From Ectocarpus siliculosus (taxonomy: Eukaryota; Sar; Phaeophyceae; Ectocarpales; Ectocarpaceae): a stretch of 40,562 nt of DNA. The position numbers and the translations under genes are program-made. Numbering within the stretch: the stretch's first letter is position 1; each line of letters begins with the position of its first letter. Shown here piece after piece: positions 1-9,906 of this stretch. The stretch is taken from positions 118,840 through 159,401 of the forward strand of contig FN649731.1 in assembly GCA_000310025.1 (NCBI GenBank), in the 5' to 3' direction. Below the pieces are notes generated by a model. The model made no database searches, was not told where the DNA came from, and saw only the letters and a program-made list of their open reading frames with translations.

Positions 1-203
1 CCCCCCGTCGAGTCGATTTCGATGTTGCCCCCGTGACCCATAATTGGTTTCCACCCTTTTTTCGTGTTACTAAACTTGAGCTGTTTGGGGCACAAAAGTG
101 TCGCAAAAACCAGGGGGGGGGGGGGGGGGGGGCATGAGCGCCAAGACGAGAGTATGGCATCGGCGATGCGCTGGTGAGGCGCGCTACTGAAACACGCCGG
201 CAA

Positions 204-205
<2 letters not shown>

Positions 206-234
<29 letters not shown>
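206..234. repeat. (GT)n microsatellite
   Basis: About fourteen GT units lie here, shortly after a run of more than 20 G at roughly 111-132. Apart from these, the first 440 bases show only a short possible beta-helix-type reading frame at 1-38 on the minus strand. Confidence 0.9.
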
Positions 235-238
<4 letters not shown>

Positions 239-547
239 GTCCTATTTGTACAAGCAAAACCTGACCACAGCTATAGATACTAGTATCGGGGTGAACATGA
301 AATACTAAAATCGTTTGCGTGCATGCCTGACACAAGAGACGAAGCGCCCGATACGCTGATGGGAAGCAGGCAAGTCTTGGCTACGCACAAACTGCCTCCC
401 GACCGAACGCTCACCCTTGCGGACGTACGATCAAAACTCTAAAATCCGGTGTGAGACACGACACTCCTAAGGATGCAATGCAGACATTCCAAGATAGACA
501 CTTTCCTCAAGGGTGTACGGCAGACATTAGAAAGCATGTAAATACAG

Positions 548-816
548 ACATCCTCCAGGCAAAAGGGCCGCGAGTTTCCACTAATCGAACAGAGTCGTTC
601 ATTGGCTGCGTTCGGGAACACGCCGTTACTCTTGAGAAAAGAAAAAATACAATGAATACTACATGCGTATATTATACCACACGGGATAAAAACATCAACA
701 CCTTCAAATTGGCATCTGAAGGATGTGGAGTTAGTTTTTGGAGAGGGCGGCTTCACCAACCTAGCGGCAGGTGGTGAAGCCGCTGTCATATCCCACATCC
801 TCCAGGCAAAAGGGCC
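548..816. repeat. 22-bp direct repeat pair
   Basis: An identical 22-bp sequence containing CATCCTCCAGGCAAAAGGGC occurs at 548-569 and 795-816, 247 bp apart, inside the intron downstream of gene A exon 4. The intervening sequence shows no reliable coding potential. Confidence 0.75.
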
Positions 817-853
817 ACACAAAGACACCCATCCCATCCCATATCAAACCTAC

Positions 854-3800
854 CTCGTCGCAGTCGCCGCCGATGCTGGTGCCCTTGATCTCGAAGGTGA
901 CGCCGTTCGTGATCACCACCGACGTGTCCAGCAGCCAGATACCCGTGGGCGTCGCCGTAGTACCGTTGACCGCGGTTTCCGTCGTCGAGTCCACCGTCAG
1001 AAGCATGCCCTACAAAAACAAGTGAACGGCGGCAGGTATTGTGTACCATAGATGAGAGAAAAAAAGGGGGGCGGGCGGGCGGGCGGGGGGTTGGGTGAGG
1101 CGGCTAGGGATTGGGGTGGAACCGAAAAACAAGCATCTTATGTACATACATGCCCACAGCACAAAAAAATGCTACAAAAAAAAAGGGTAAAAGATCTGCA
1201 TATTTTCACCACCAGCACACACAACACACATACGATTTCTTAAAAAAGAATAAAACTGCAAAAAGAGATATCTGCACAGCACCACCAAATACTATGTACC
1301 GCTGCTGTAAGGCACACACACACACGGAAAGCATTCCAAAACGAACAAGAGTGCAACGTAGCGGCCTTCCTCGACACGTGCAGTTCTGTTCTGTCGCTAC
1401 CGTTTCTGTGTTTGATCCGGAGAATAGCTCAGCCCCCCCCCCTCACGGGGTCCCAGTTAACGGCATTTACAAGTGTTTTTGTGTCTTCAACCGCGCTGAG
1501 AATGACGTCGTTTCGTTGCTCAGCCGGTTAGCGCGGTCGATGCTAATAATAAAAAAGACATCACACACACACGCACCGTGGGGACATCCGCGGGCTCCGT
1601 GGCCAGCCAGTCGTAGAGCTTGGTGAGGGTGAGACACCCGGCCTCGGATCGGTCTCCGCTGGCGTGAGCCACCGTAACAAGGGGCCTCTTCGTGTCCTCG
1701 AGGGTGTAGACGAAGCTCAGCTCGGCCGAGTCGTCGCAAACCACCTTGTCGGGCACCTGCGTCGCAATAGATGGATGGTAGAAAAATCAGCAGTCAGTTC
1801 CCGTCCGCACCCACGGCTCCCCCACAGCTACAAGCAAAAGTTCTCTATTGTTAAAAACTAATAACAAAAAAAAAAGAACTATGAAACGTTCTCATGTTCA
1901 CGAGAAATCAAGAAAACTTGAAAGAGATAAACATGAAAACACAGGTCAGTCTAGGAGGACCCTCACCTCAATAGCATACAAAAACTGGTACTCCACGGCG
2001 GCAACTGAAAAACAGCAGGCGAAGTACCGAATTTCAGAGTCTCTTTACTGACGTATACTTTCGAAAACAGCAGTTGACGGATACTTCTCATACTCAGCAC
2101 ACAATGCAACCACAGATCTTACCGGCGTGGGCGGGAATCCCGGACTCCCGGGCTCGCTGCTAGAGCTCGAAGCCACCGGCGCCGCCACCGGCGCCGCCAC
2201 CGGCTCGCTGCTAGAGCTCGAAGCCACAGGCGCCGCCACCGGCGCAGCTGCAGCGGGCGCGGCGTCAGCAATCGGAGCATCGGTGGTAACGGCGGCTGCA
2301 GGTGTTACTACGGGGGTGGGTGTGGGGAGAAGGGGCGCACCGGTTGCTACCGGAGCCAGGGGGGCGCCCGTGGGGGCGGGCGGGGCGGCGGTGGCAACAA
2401 CAACGGGGACAATCGGAGCATCGGTGGTAACGGCGGCTGCAGGTGCTTCTACGGGGGTGGGGGTGGGGAGAAGGGGCGCACCGGTTGCTACCGGAGCCAC
2501 GGGGGCGCCCGTGGGGGCGGGCGGGGCGGCGGTGGCAACAACAACGGGGGCGGTCGTCATCATCGTCGCTACTGCTACGCTCGAAGGAGCCACTGAGGGC
2601 GAGGCCGTGGGGGGGGTGGCCGGTTCTGCTACCGTCGCTGCTGCTACCGGCGAGGGCGTGGTAAAAACCACGGGGGCGGGGGAGGGGGCCGCCGAGGCGG
2701 CAACAACGGAGGGGGCGGCGGAGGGGGAAGAGGTCGGCGCACCTGTCACCGGAGCCGGCGTAGGCGCCACCGGCGCGAAGGTCGGGAGCGGCGGCGGCGA
2801 CGGGGCCGGCGTCTCATCGACGGGGGTCTCTGTCGGGCTTACCGCGGGCGCGCCCCCGGCCTCCACCACGAGGAAGCTCGAGGCCGTGCAGCTCGAGACG
2901 TCCGTGTCGTCGGCGCTGACGACCTCGAGCTTGTACTCGCCGACGGCCTGGTCGGCCGGGACGGTCACGTCGTAGTCGCCAGTGCCGGGGTCGTAGCAGC
3001 CGGCGTCGCCGCAGAGGGCCGTCGAGAAGGTCCCGCACCTGTGGTGGCATGGACGTAGAACTCAAAGTCATTGTTGTACCTAGATAGTTGACGACCTCGT
3101 ATCCTACACAAAGGAGAAGTCTATATGGGGGTGCTTGATTTAATTAATTGTTTTGGGGTTTGGGGAGTACATATATATGGAGGCGGCTTGCGGTCGACGC
3201 TCTTTGGCCTTGTGCAAAAATCGCCAAAGTTGGGGGAATCGAACTCAAGGCGAGTAAGCTCACGGACAGAAGTCTGTCCCCTAGCACACACTTGGAAGCG
3301 TTTCAAAATTGGACCGCACAGCAGCTTCAAAAATCTAGCTTGTAGCTCACCGAACTCGATGATAGAAGGATCGTTTGGAAAATCGCGGACCGCTAGACTG
3401 TAGTGTATCGCAAGGGGTACAACCTCAGCTACTAACATTGTACACAAGCGACCGCTGCGGGCGGTTAATTTACGATGGTAGTTTCGTACTGGAGTTAGAC
3501 TTATGAAAACCGAGATTTGCAGGCGTTTCCTGGATTTTTCAGAGGAGGTAGTGCGATCCCCCCAGGCCCTTAAGCAATTTTCGGTTTTTAGGAGACGATA
3601 ATATCGGGACGCTGCACCCTTTTACCTTTTACCTCGCATCCCTACAACGCCGGGACGGCGCGGTATGTTGTTGGGTGGTGTGTGTGATGACAAGTTTTTG
3701 GCTTTGACGTGCTTTTTATTCATCTGGGGGTGATACGCTACAAGTGTTATTTTAGGTGCTTTCGGCGAAGTCTAATTTTAGGCTGCGATGGATCAATGTT

Positions 3801-5414
3801 GCACAGGAGTACACACGATGGGCAAAAGGAACGCGTCTCTCAAGATCTCTCGACGTGTGATACATACACCTTCACCTTTCCAGTGGGTGCGTCACAGGTT
3901 CAGCAACGACCATGAGGTTTTGGGTGGCCACATCTTTTTGTTTGGAACCAGAAGTCGAGAGAACAACCTCTAAAAAGAGGCAATTCAGCAAAATACCGAG
4001 AAGCAACGCTCCCAGGACCGGTGCACCCAAGCACCAGAGCGGGAGGACGCAAAAACAACGTCAACGTAAATCAACGCAACACAACCTTGCTGCTAACGGC
4101 GCAGTCACCGAACCTAGAGAGCAGCTCAGAGCGGTGAGTACACAACCCACAGAGAAACAGCAAAAAAAAAGGCTTGTAAGTGCGCTCCCATTTACAAATT
4201 GTTGTGGGATAAATAATGTTTGTGGACGATGCTTCGGCAGGAAGGCAGGAAGGCCAGCAGCAGGCCACCACCCACAACGGATCGTTGTCGTCTTCAAAAA
4301 ATAGTAGTAATTTGGTCTGCCAACGGGGGTACGAACGGAATACTTTTGAGAACAGACAGGGAGGAGAGAGAAGGGCAAGCCGTCCCTGCCGCCGTAGCGT
4401 CTAGCCTGCGCGTCGTCGGACGGGAGGACCGAATCTCCTCACAACGCATGCCCACCAACTCGGGCTCGGACCCCGAAATAATGGGGTCATGAAACGAAGG
4501 CGGTAGTTCTTTTTCTCGGCAAACGTGTCAACGTGTCAAAATCAACTGCAATAACAGACCCTCCGATATTTTTTCTTTATTTTTGTCGAAAATCTCTTGC
4601 CAATTTATCCAGCGGTCTACAGCAGCAGCTGCCGCTGCTAACGCGGACGGCGCAACACGAACCCAACCGAACTAGGAAGGGAGAGGCGAGCAGCAACGGC
4701 GCGTGCTGCGCTCCCACCAACACACATCTCTCTCAACAACAACAACAACGACAAGAACCTCTCTCACCCTCCGTTTTCGCAGGCACCCTCATCCCCGCAG
4801 GCGTTGAGGTTAATCTCGAAAGTTCCCCCGCCCGCGCCGCCGCCGTCGTCGTACACCCAGCGGGAGGTGAAGGCCGCGCCCTGCTCCAGGTAGGTGGACG
4901 AGGCGGCTTCCACCTCGACCTCGCTCACGCTGGCCTCGCCGGCCAGGATCGCCAGCCCATCCTCGCCCGTGGGCCTGGTGACGTTGAACGCGTCTGTGCA
5001 GGCGTACACGGAATCGTCGTCCGCGAGCATGATCTTGATCGAGTACTTGCCGGCCTCGGCGTCTTCGGGGATCTGCACGTCGTAGGAGCCGTCCGAGTCG
5101 CTGCAGACGCCCGCGGCCTCGCGGGTGCAGAGGGAGGCGAGGGCCTCGTCCCCGCAGCCCGTCGTCGCGTCCGCGCTGTCGTGGCTGCGCAGCTCGATGT
5201 CGAAGCTCGTCAGGTCTCCCGTCGTGCCCCCGGAGTCCGTGTAGGCGAACGACAGCCCGAAGGTCTCGCCCGCCTCCTTCGAGTTCGCCGGCGTCGAGAC
5301 CACGATCTGGTAGGCTGTCGCCGCGCGCATGCTGCCGAGGAGCACGGAACCCAGCAGCGCGAGGGAGCGCGCTGCGCGTGGCTGCTGCTGCTGCTGCTGC
5401 TGTGTGGACTTCAT
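854..5414 (-). CDS. Gene A: secreted Kre9/Knh1-like surface protein with mucin-like stalk (3' partial)
   Basis: Four exons join in phase: 5414-4768, 3038-2123, 1756-1577 and 1009-854, giving 633 codons before the model leaves the readable part of the window. The start chosen is the ATG at 5414 because it begins a short polyQ run followed by a hydrophobic stretch (ARSLALLGSVLLGSMRAATA), a good signal peptide; an in-frame ATG lies 91 codons upstream. Two cysteine-bearing beta-sandwich domains follow, each closing with a strand pattern like GSYDVQIPEDAEAGKYSIKI, which is typical of Kre9/Knh1 (Ser-Thr-rich GPI-anchored) domains. Exon 2 then codes a Pro/Ala/Thr/Val stalk rich in AP, TP and SP dipeptides, like AGP glycomodules. 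Exons 3 and 4 begin a further domain, with GIWLLDTSVVITNGVTFEIK near its end, which I read as the possible edge of a parallel beta-helix. Donors are GTGAGA, GTAAGA, GTGCGT and GTAGGT; acceptors are CAG, CAG and TAG. Gene B has the same plan. Exact function is unknown; a cell-wall or adhesion role is inference. Confidence 0.8.
1431..1560 (-). repeat. Intronic repeat element shared with gene B
   Basis: Read on the gene A sense strand, this element starts about 16 bases after the exon 3 donor. It contains TTAGCATCGACCGCGCTAAC, a divergent spacer, a CAGCGCGGTTGAA-type segment and CTGGGACCCCGTGAG. The same order of blocks occurs twice in tandem at 38741-38995 in the corresponding intron of gene B and in the same orientation. 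On the opposite strand, GCTCAGCCGGTTAGCGCG resembles a tRNA D-arm/A-box, so a tRNA-related origin is possible. No B-box was found. Confidence 0.7.
2151..2252. repeat. 51-bp in-frame tandem repeat in the gene A stalk
   Basis: Two copies of a 51-bp unit start at about 2151 and 2202. On the coding minus strand they give a 17-residue unit with a serine run followed by EPVAAPVAAPVA. The period is a multiple of three, so copy-number change would keep the frame. Confidence 0.8.
2269..2550. repeat. 141-bp in-frame tandem repeat in the gene A stalk
   Basis: Two nearly identical 141-bp units begin at 2269 and 2410. On the minus strand each codes 47 residues of Ala/Pro/Thr/Val-rich stalk, including ATAAPPAPTGAP and LLPTPTPV. 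Only scattered substitutions separate the copies, which suggests recent duplication. The length keeps the frame. Confidence 0.85.
3039..4767 (-). other. Intron 1 of gene A
   Basis: This is a phase-2 intron of 1729 bp with donor GTGAGA and acceptor CACAG. It is AT-richer than its flanks and carries no convincing coding sequence on either strand. A short copy of the dispersed repeat also present near 8.5 and 27.6 kb lies at about 3631-3661. The equivalent intron in gene B is about 3.2 kb and has the same phase. Confidence 0.75.
3631..3661. repeat. Dispersed repeat, copy 1 (core only)
   Basis: A core of about 31 bp, starting ACCTCGCATCCCTACAA and continuing through GCCGGGACGG, matches 27669-27699 closely. 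The surrounding sequence does not clearly extend the match. It lies in intron 1 of gene A. Confidence 0.55.
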
Positions 5415-5904
5415 CGCCTGCTGCTGTTCCTGTTCCTTCTCGGAAATCGAACAACTGCTCTCTGTCCGTTGCCCCCGCCTGGCTGCTGCTGTTGTTGCGC
5501 CTTTTGGTCTACAGCGGTGCGCTGCACTAGGGACAGTCGGGTGATGGCCTTGCGACGACGAGCAAGCCCCTCTGCAACCACTCGTCCTTGGGCGTCTGGG
5601 GTGGTTGTAGGGATGCTTGATGCAGAGCGTCGCGTCACGTGTGTGTGGGGGGGTGACTTTTTCAAGAAGCTGCCGCTTTTCCCCCACCCGAAAGCGGGAG
5701 ATTCCAATAAAAGAAAATAAATAAAAGCGCGAGGGTGGTCCCTAAGTCGCTATACCGCTATACCCTATACTGCTGTACCCTGAAATGATACCGAACAACT
5801 TTGATAGAATAAAAAAGAAAATGAGAGAGGAAGAGAGAACGAGAGAACCAATCCCATGGCATGTGCATGTCAACCAATCATCTCATGTCAACCAACATGC
5901 CGGT

Positions 5905-6105
5905 CGCCCCGGTGGTCTAGTTGGTAGCCTCGTAACCTTCTAGAGGTCAGGTCAGGGGTTCGAATCCCGGCGTAAGCGAGCTTTTCTTGCAAAGTGAATT
6001 TTTCTCTCGCTTCCGCTCCTGGCCAAGTGGATAGCGCTACTTGTAGTTCGTGTGTACACAGAGGGGAGAGAGTGCTGCTGAACTCTTCTCGCATTAAAAA
6101 TTTAA
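5905..6105 (+). repeat. tRNA-like SINE candidate
   Basis: A tRNA-type A-box (GGTGGTCTAGTTGGTAG) begins at about 5910 and a perfect B-box (GGTTCGAATCC) lies at about 5958, the usual spacing for an internal RNA polymerase III promoter. The acceptor and T stems do not pair properly and the anticodon loop is too long, so it is not an intact tRNA gene. A second D-arm-like segment (GGCCAAGTGGATAGCGC) follows at about 6022. The stretch ends near an A/T-rich tail around 6095. This fits a tRNA-derived SINE, perhaps dimeric. No second copy was seen in the window. Confidence 0.45.
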
Positions 6106-6109
6106 GGCG

Positions 6110-7078
6110 AAGTACCGCAGGAGGGGAGGGTAGAGAAAAGCTCTTCTATGTGACCACGGGTTGGAATAAACGGCACTAGTAGTGCTGTGAGCGCTGATTT
6201 GAAGTGAACAAAAAAAAAAAAACTGAAACTACAAGTACGCTTGTGCACAAGATCTTGGTGCTTTACAGCATCATCATCAGAAGTACACCACCGGAATTTA
6301 GCGGTCCAGATGTCTGAACGACACCCACCCGGCGCACATCAATAGAATCGACCAGAATAATACCATACATAACCGTAGCACTCTACTTGCCCTCCCCTAA
6401 TACTGTTTGTAGCACAGGTGACACGACGACGCCGTCTCCTCTCAGCCAGTCAACTTGTCTCAGCCCTCAACACCCAACCAATTACAGAAAAAAAAAAAAT
6501 CGGGGGGGAGTCTTCTCGGCATTCGGCAGAACGTACAACCTTTGTTCCGCACTCGTGGTGTTTGCTCTGCTGATGATGTCAGAAGTGCGGTGAGGAACGA
6601 ATAACATATATGGTACAGCAGTATATGTGATGGTTGGTTGGGAACGGTTGCACTGTACCTACCTTGTTCTGCGTGACATGCACTCACTCTCTCTGCACTT
6701 CGGTGCCTCGCATTGCGTCCGTTTTGAACCTCGGGTGTACGCGATGCCAAACTATAACTATAACTACTGCTGCTGCTTGCTGCTGCTGTGCGTATTAAAT
6801 AAACAGTGCTTATAAAATAAATACAGGGGGAATGAATCTGATTTGTTTTTAGTCCGTCCCCCGAACACTTTTTTTGTCAACTTGCTTGTCAATGATGTTA
6901 GACGACGTGCCGTAGATTAGGCTAGACTACAGAACACATCATCATACGGGTAGCTAATAATGTGTCTGTCGTGGGCGTGTCCAAAGCGTTTGAGCAAATT
7001 CTCCAACTCAATAATAATTCCGTGTTTTTTTGCGCACCCACCACCCGCATACGTACATCGTCTAGACTACGCTTATTT
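6110..7078. other. Intergenic stretch without recognised features
   Basis: This region lies upstream of gene A and downstream of gene D. It holds short A-runs, short CTG clusters near 6770 and AT-rich patches. No open frame on either strand shows domain motifs, and I see no RNA gene. Confidence 0.5.
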
Positions 7079-8204
7079 AGGGCCGGTCTCAACGAAGGAA
7101 TCGGTTCTCGATTTCGAATTTGATTATAAGAATACAAGACAAGAGTCGGATCTACCCAAATCCGGACAGAAATGTGGAAGGTTGTGTTGTACAACCTGGT
7201 GTTTTGGCAGAACGGTTAGAAAGATCAAAGGGGGCACCGTAGGTAAGAGATAATTGATAGATAGGTAGGCATGTGTACCGGAAAGAAAAGAAAAGAAAGA
7301 TGCACCTTGCCCACAACAGAAGAAACATCTGAACGAAAGAGCAAGACAACAAACAAACAAGAGGAGGAGGAGGAGTAGAAGAGAGACAGAGGAGGAAGAA
7401 GAAGGAAGCGAGCGTACGGAAGGGAGGAGACAGACAGAGAAAGAGAGCAAGAGCATCGTCGGTTCATTTCTGCAGTCCACCACGAACAACCCGAGAGGTC
7501 CGCCGCTTGCCAACTGCCAGATTGCTGTTGTGACGTACTGCTATGACGTGGCCACACCACATGAGGAGCTATCGCTCCCGAGAAGCACACACCAAACGCG
7601 TACATGGCCTCTGTGTGGTACTGACACGATGTCTATGCATGTGGCACTTTGAATCGACCCTCGTCCGACGGAAAGCCGCCAATTCGTCTGTCTGTGCATT
7701 TGAAGTTCGACAACCCACAGGAGATTGCCCCACAGACCAACACATACATCCCACACACGTTTTTCTCGGGACCAGATGCTGGTGATGCTCCTGGTCACGC
7801 CCCCCGCCTTGCGAATAGGACATTCTTCCTCTACTGCTCTTGCGCAACAAGGTGCCCCACCGTGGGTGTGCCTGTGCGCACTCCGTGCTGGATTGGTGTC
7901 GCGGCTTGGTGTGGCGCCTTGCCACGACACTACTTTCTTTGCGTCAGTGCGTCACTTGCCGTTGACTGGACCGCTAATAATGTTCGAAGTTGGTTTCGTT
8001 TCACCCAAATCGGGATCCGATTAAATCATTTTACCTTTTTTTTTATTCCCGATTTGGAGAGGGTGGATCCGATTATAAGTCCTAAAGATTCCACGGGTTC
8101 CAGAACTTTTAGCCAATCAACAAGAGAGTTCTTTGGATCTTGTGGTCTTATAATCAAATCGGGAAGTGAAATCGGGAACCGATTCCTTCGTTAAGACCGG
8201 CCCT
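7079..8204. mobile_element. Non-autonomous inverted-repeat DNA element (about 1.1 kb)
   Basis: Imperfect terminal inverted repeats of 50 to 58 bp lie at 7079-7130 and 8147-8204. Both termini read AGGGCCGGTCT(C/T)AACGAAGG inward and continue through AATCGGTT to TTTGATTATAAG. Related AAATCGGGAnCCGATT blocks recur just inside the right end at about 8010-8070, as subterminal repeats do. The flanks are TTT on both sides, which could be a 3-bp target duplication. The interior has a strong polypurine tract (about 7280-7455) and no transposase-like frame. It looks like a MITE; the superfamily is not determined. Confidence 0.7.
7280..7455 (+). repeat. Polypurine tract
   Basis: The plus strand here is almost entirely A and G, with GAAAG, GAGGAG and GAGACAGA arrays. 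The frames through it are low-complexity and not credible genes. Such tracts can form triplex or slipped structures. It lies within the inverted-repeat element. Confidence 0.7.
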
Positions 8205-8510
8205 TTTACGACAAAGGGAACGAAACCTACAGTCAGCATTAGTACACCGCTACGACTATATTCTAGGGTACGATAGAACATTTATTTCTTGCCCAGAGCA
8301 AACAACAACATAGATTATATTGCTGTATTCTACAAAGTGCGGATGGATGGATGTGGAATCATTGAGTGCTGCGTTGTCGTTTGTGTACAACACCACGCAC
8401 GTCGGTTGCCTGCATGTCATTTCAAGTACTACTCTGGTGACTCTTGTTTTATAGTCTCAACAACCTCAAGTTATATAACCCAAAAGGTTCTAATGCTGTG
8501 AAGGGGGGGG

Positions 8511-8646
8511 GTCATAGCCGTGCATGCCGCAGGCCGTATAGTCGTTTGGCTAGACCATTGACCTCGCAACCCGCCCTACAAGCCGGGACGGAGCATGCCT
8601 TTCTTTCACCGGACCAGCTTATCACATCGCCAAGCGCGAAGCACCG
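8511..8646. repeat. Dispersed repeat, copy 2
   Basis: This roughly 135-bp segment matches 27617-27742 in the same orientation. Shared blocks include CGTGCATGCCG, CCATTGACCTCGCA, GCCGGGACGGAGCA, TCACCGGACCAG and CACCAAGCGCGAAGC-type sequence. Both copies are preceded by a G-run. A 31-bp core also occurs at about 3631. Confidence 0.75.
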
Positions 8647-9331
8647 GGGGGGGGGGGGGGGGCTATTGAATGTACACTACACACGATACCGATGTGGAGG
8701 ACGCAACAACATCAACAGAGAGACAACACTGCAGTAAAATCATTACACCGACCGACCGGGAGGCCAAATGTTGCTCTCGCTTCGGACGCGGAAAACTCGC
8801 ACACACACGCCGACTGAGACTACGAGGAGAGAAGCAGGGGCGGGAGGATAGTGTTTTCGTTTTCCCTAGCCACCGTGTTGCCCCCGTGTTGCCCGTCCGC
8901 TTCTCTTCCCCCCGCTTTCGACAACAACGAAGGGGAACCGGTGCTGGACTCCTCACCCCCGCCGTATTCACCGCCGCTACCACCAGAGGCACCAGCAGCT
9001 CCACCTCCTCCACCGAAAAGCCCTGCTGCGCCGACACCGCTCATGGTCGGGGCCGAAAGCGAGTGCAACAACAACGCCTGTTCCGAAAGAAGGCTCGTGT
9101 TCGCTGTTTCTCCTTGGCCACCGCTATCAACTTGCAGGCGCGATCCGCCCTCGGCCTTCGACCAAGTTTGGTTCCGTTTGTTCGTTGGGGCCGGGGCGCA
9201 AGCGCCACGGTGTCGCCCAAGGAAGACAGACAGGGAGGTGCGAGTGAGGTGGGAGTGGAAGGCCAGGACGACGGTTGGGAACGACATGACGAGCGCGCAG
9301 AAGGGGGGAGAGGTAGCAGGTGTGAAGCAGG

Positions 9332-9391
9332 TCAGGGGTGAAATTCATGTGCGCGACCTCGGTGGGCCCTCGAGCCGCGGTACATGGCGTC
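9332..9391 (-). CDS. Candidate terminal exon of gene D
   Basis: A pyrimidine-rich tract ends in TTCCAG just before 9391, followed by 19 codons starting DAMYRGSRAHRGRAHEF and a TGA. It opens in phase 0, matching the last secure exon of gene D, whose end is RDLHE. The composition is charged like that exon. The short length and the roughly 2.3-kb intron it implies make this tentative. Confidence 0.25.
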   Translation of the reverse strand, partial: DAMYRGSRAHRGRAHEFHP

Positions 9392-9770
9392 CTGGAAGCA
9401 GGGCTATAGGGGAAGGTGGGTTGTGGTGCGGTGTATTCGCACGCAATGTCCACACATGTTCCTACCTACGGTGCGTTTTCGGCGCTCGAAAAATCGCCGC
9501 ACTTGGAGGTCGTTCAGTTCGTGGGTGTTCGCCGTTTGTACCCGTCGACCATTTCGGAAGCGGGGCGGGCTCTATCCACGCAGGATTTTCAGTCACGGCA
9601 TGTCGGAGCAAGGGGTTTGGACACAACAAACGCGGATGGGTGCAATCCAAGCAACACCACCCCCCTGACGAACAACAACAGCACCAAGCTCGGTGTCATC
9701 ACCAACAACAGCAGCAATAACGTCGTCATCGACGAGACAGCCACAACAACAACGAATATGTTATGCTCAC

Positions 9771-9906
9771 CTTCCAACCTTCCAACACGCCAGGTACAAC
9801 CACCGCGCCCCCGCCAGACGGCGCCACCAATCCTTGTCGCTGGGCGATGTCCCTCTTCGACAAAGGTCCGCCTCCACCGTTTTGAGTCCGCCGATTCTGT
9901 TGGTAG
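9771..9906 (-). CDS. Candidate internal exon of gene D
   Basis: An acceptor GTGCAG precedes 9906 and a donor GTGAGC follows 9771. In phase 0 the exon reads LPTESADSKRWRRTFVEEGH, then a Gly/Arg/Trp-rich part, and ends in phase 1. Other frames are also open through it, so the coding call is weak. Confidence 0.2.

Noticed and set aside
2127-2975. 282-codon plus-strand frame rich in Gly/Ala/Thr
   Set aside because: It is the antisense of gene A exon 2. The minus strand has the splice sites, domain pattern and paralogue match.
4533-5720. 395-codon plus-strand frame
   Set aside because: It is antisense to gene A exon 1. Its composition is biased toward Arg/Ala/Val with no domain, while the minus strand has a signal peptide and a Kre9-like domain.
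5905-5980. Functional tRNA gene
   Set aside because: The A- and B-boxes are good, but the acceptor stem does not pair, the T-stem pairs at only three positions and the anticodon loop is about 11 bases.
8851-9720. 289-codon plus-strand frame with a Pro-rich segment
   Set aside because: The length comes from GC-rich low complexity. The Pro-rich part mirrors a Gly-rich minus-strand reading, and the rest has no recognisable pattern on either strand.
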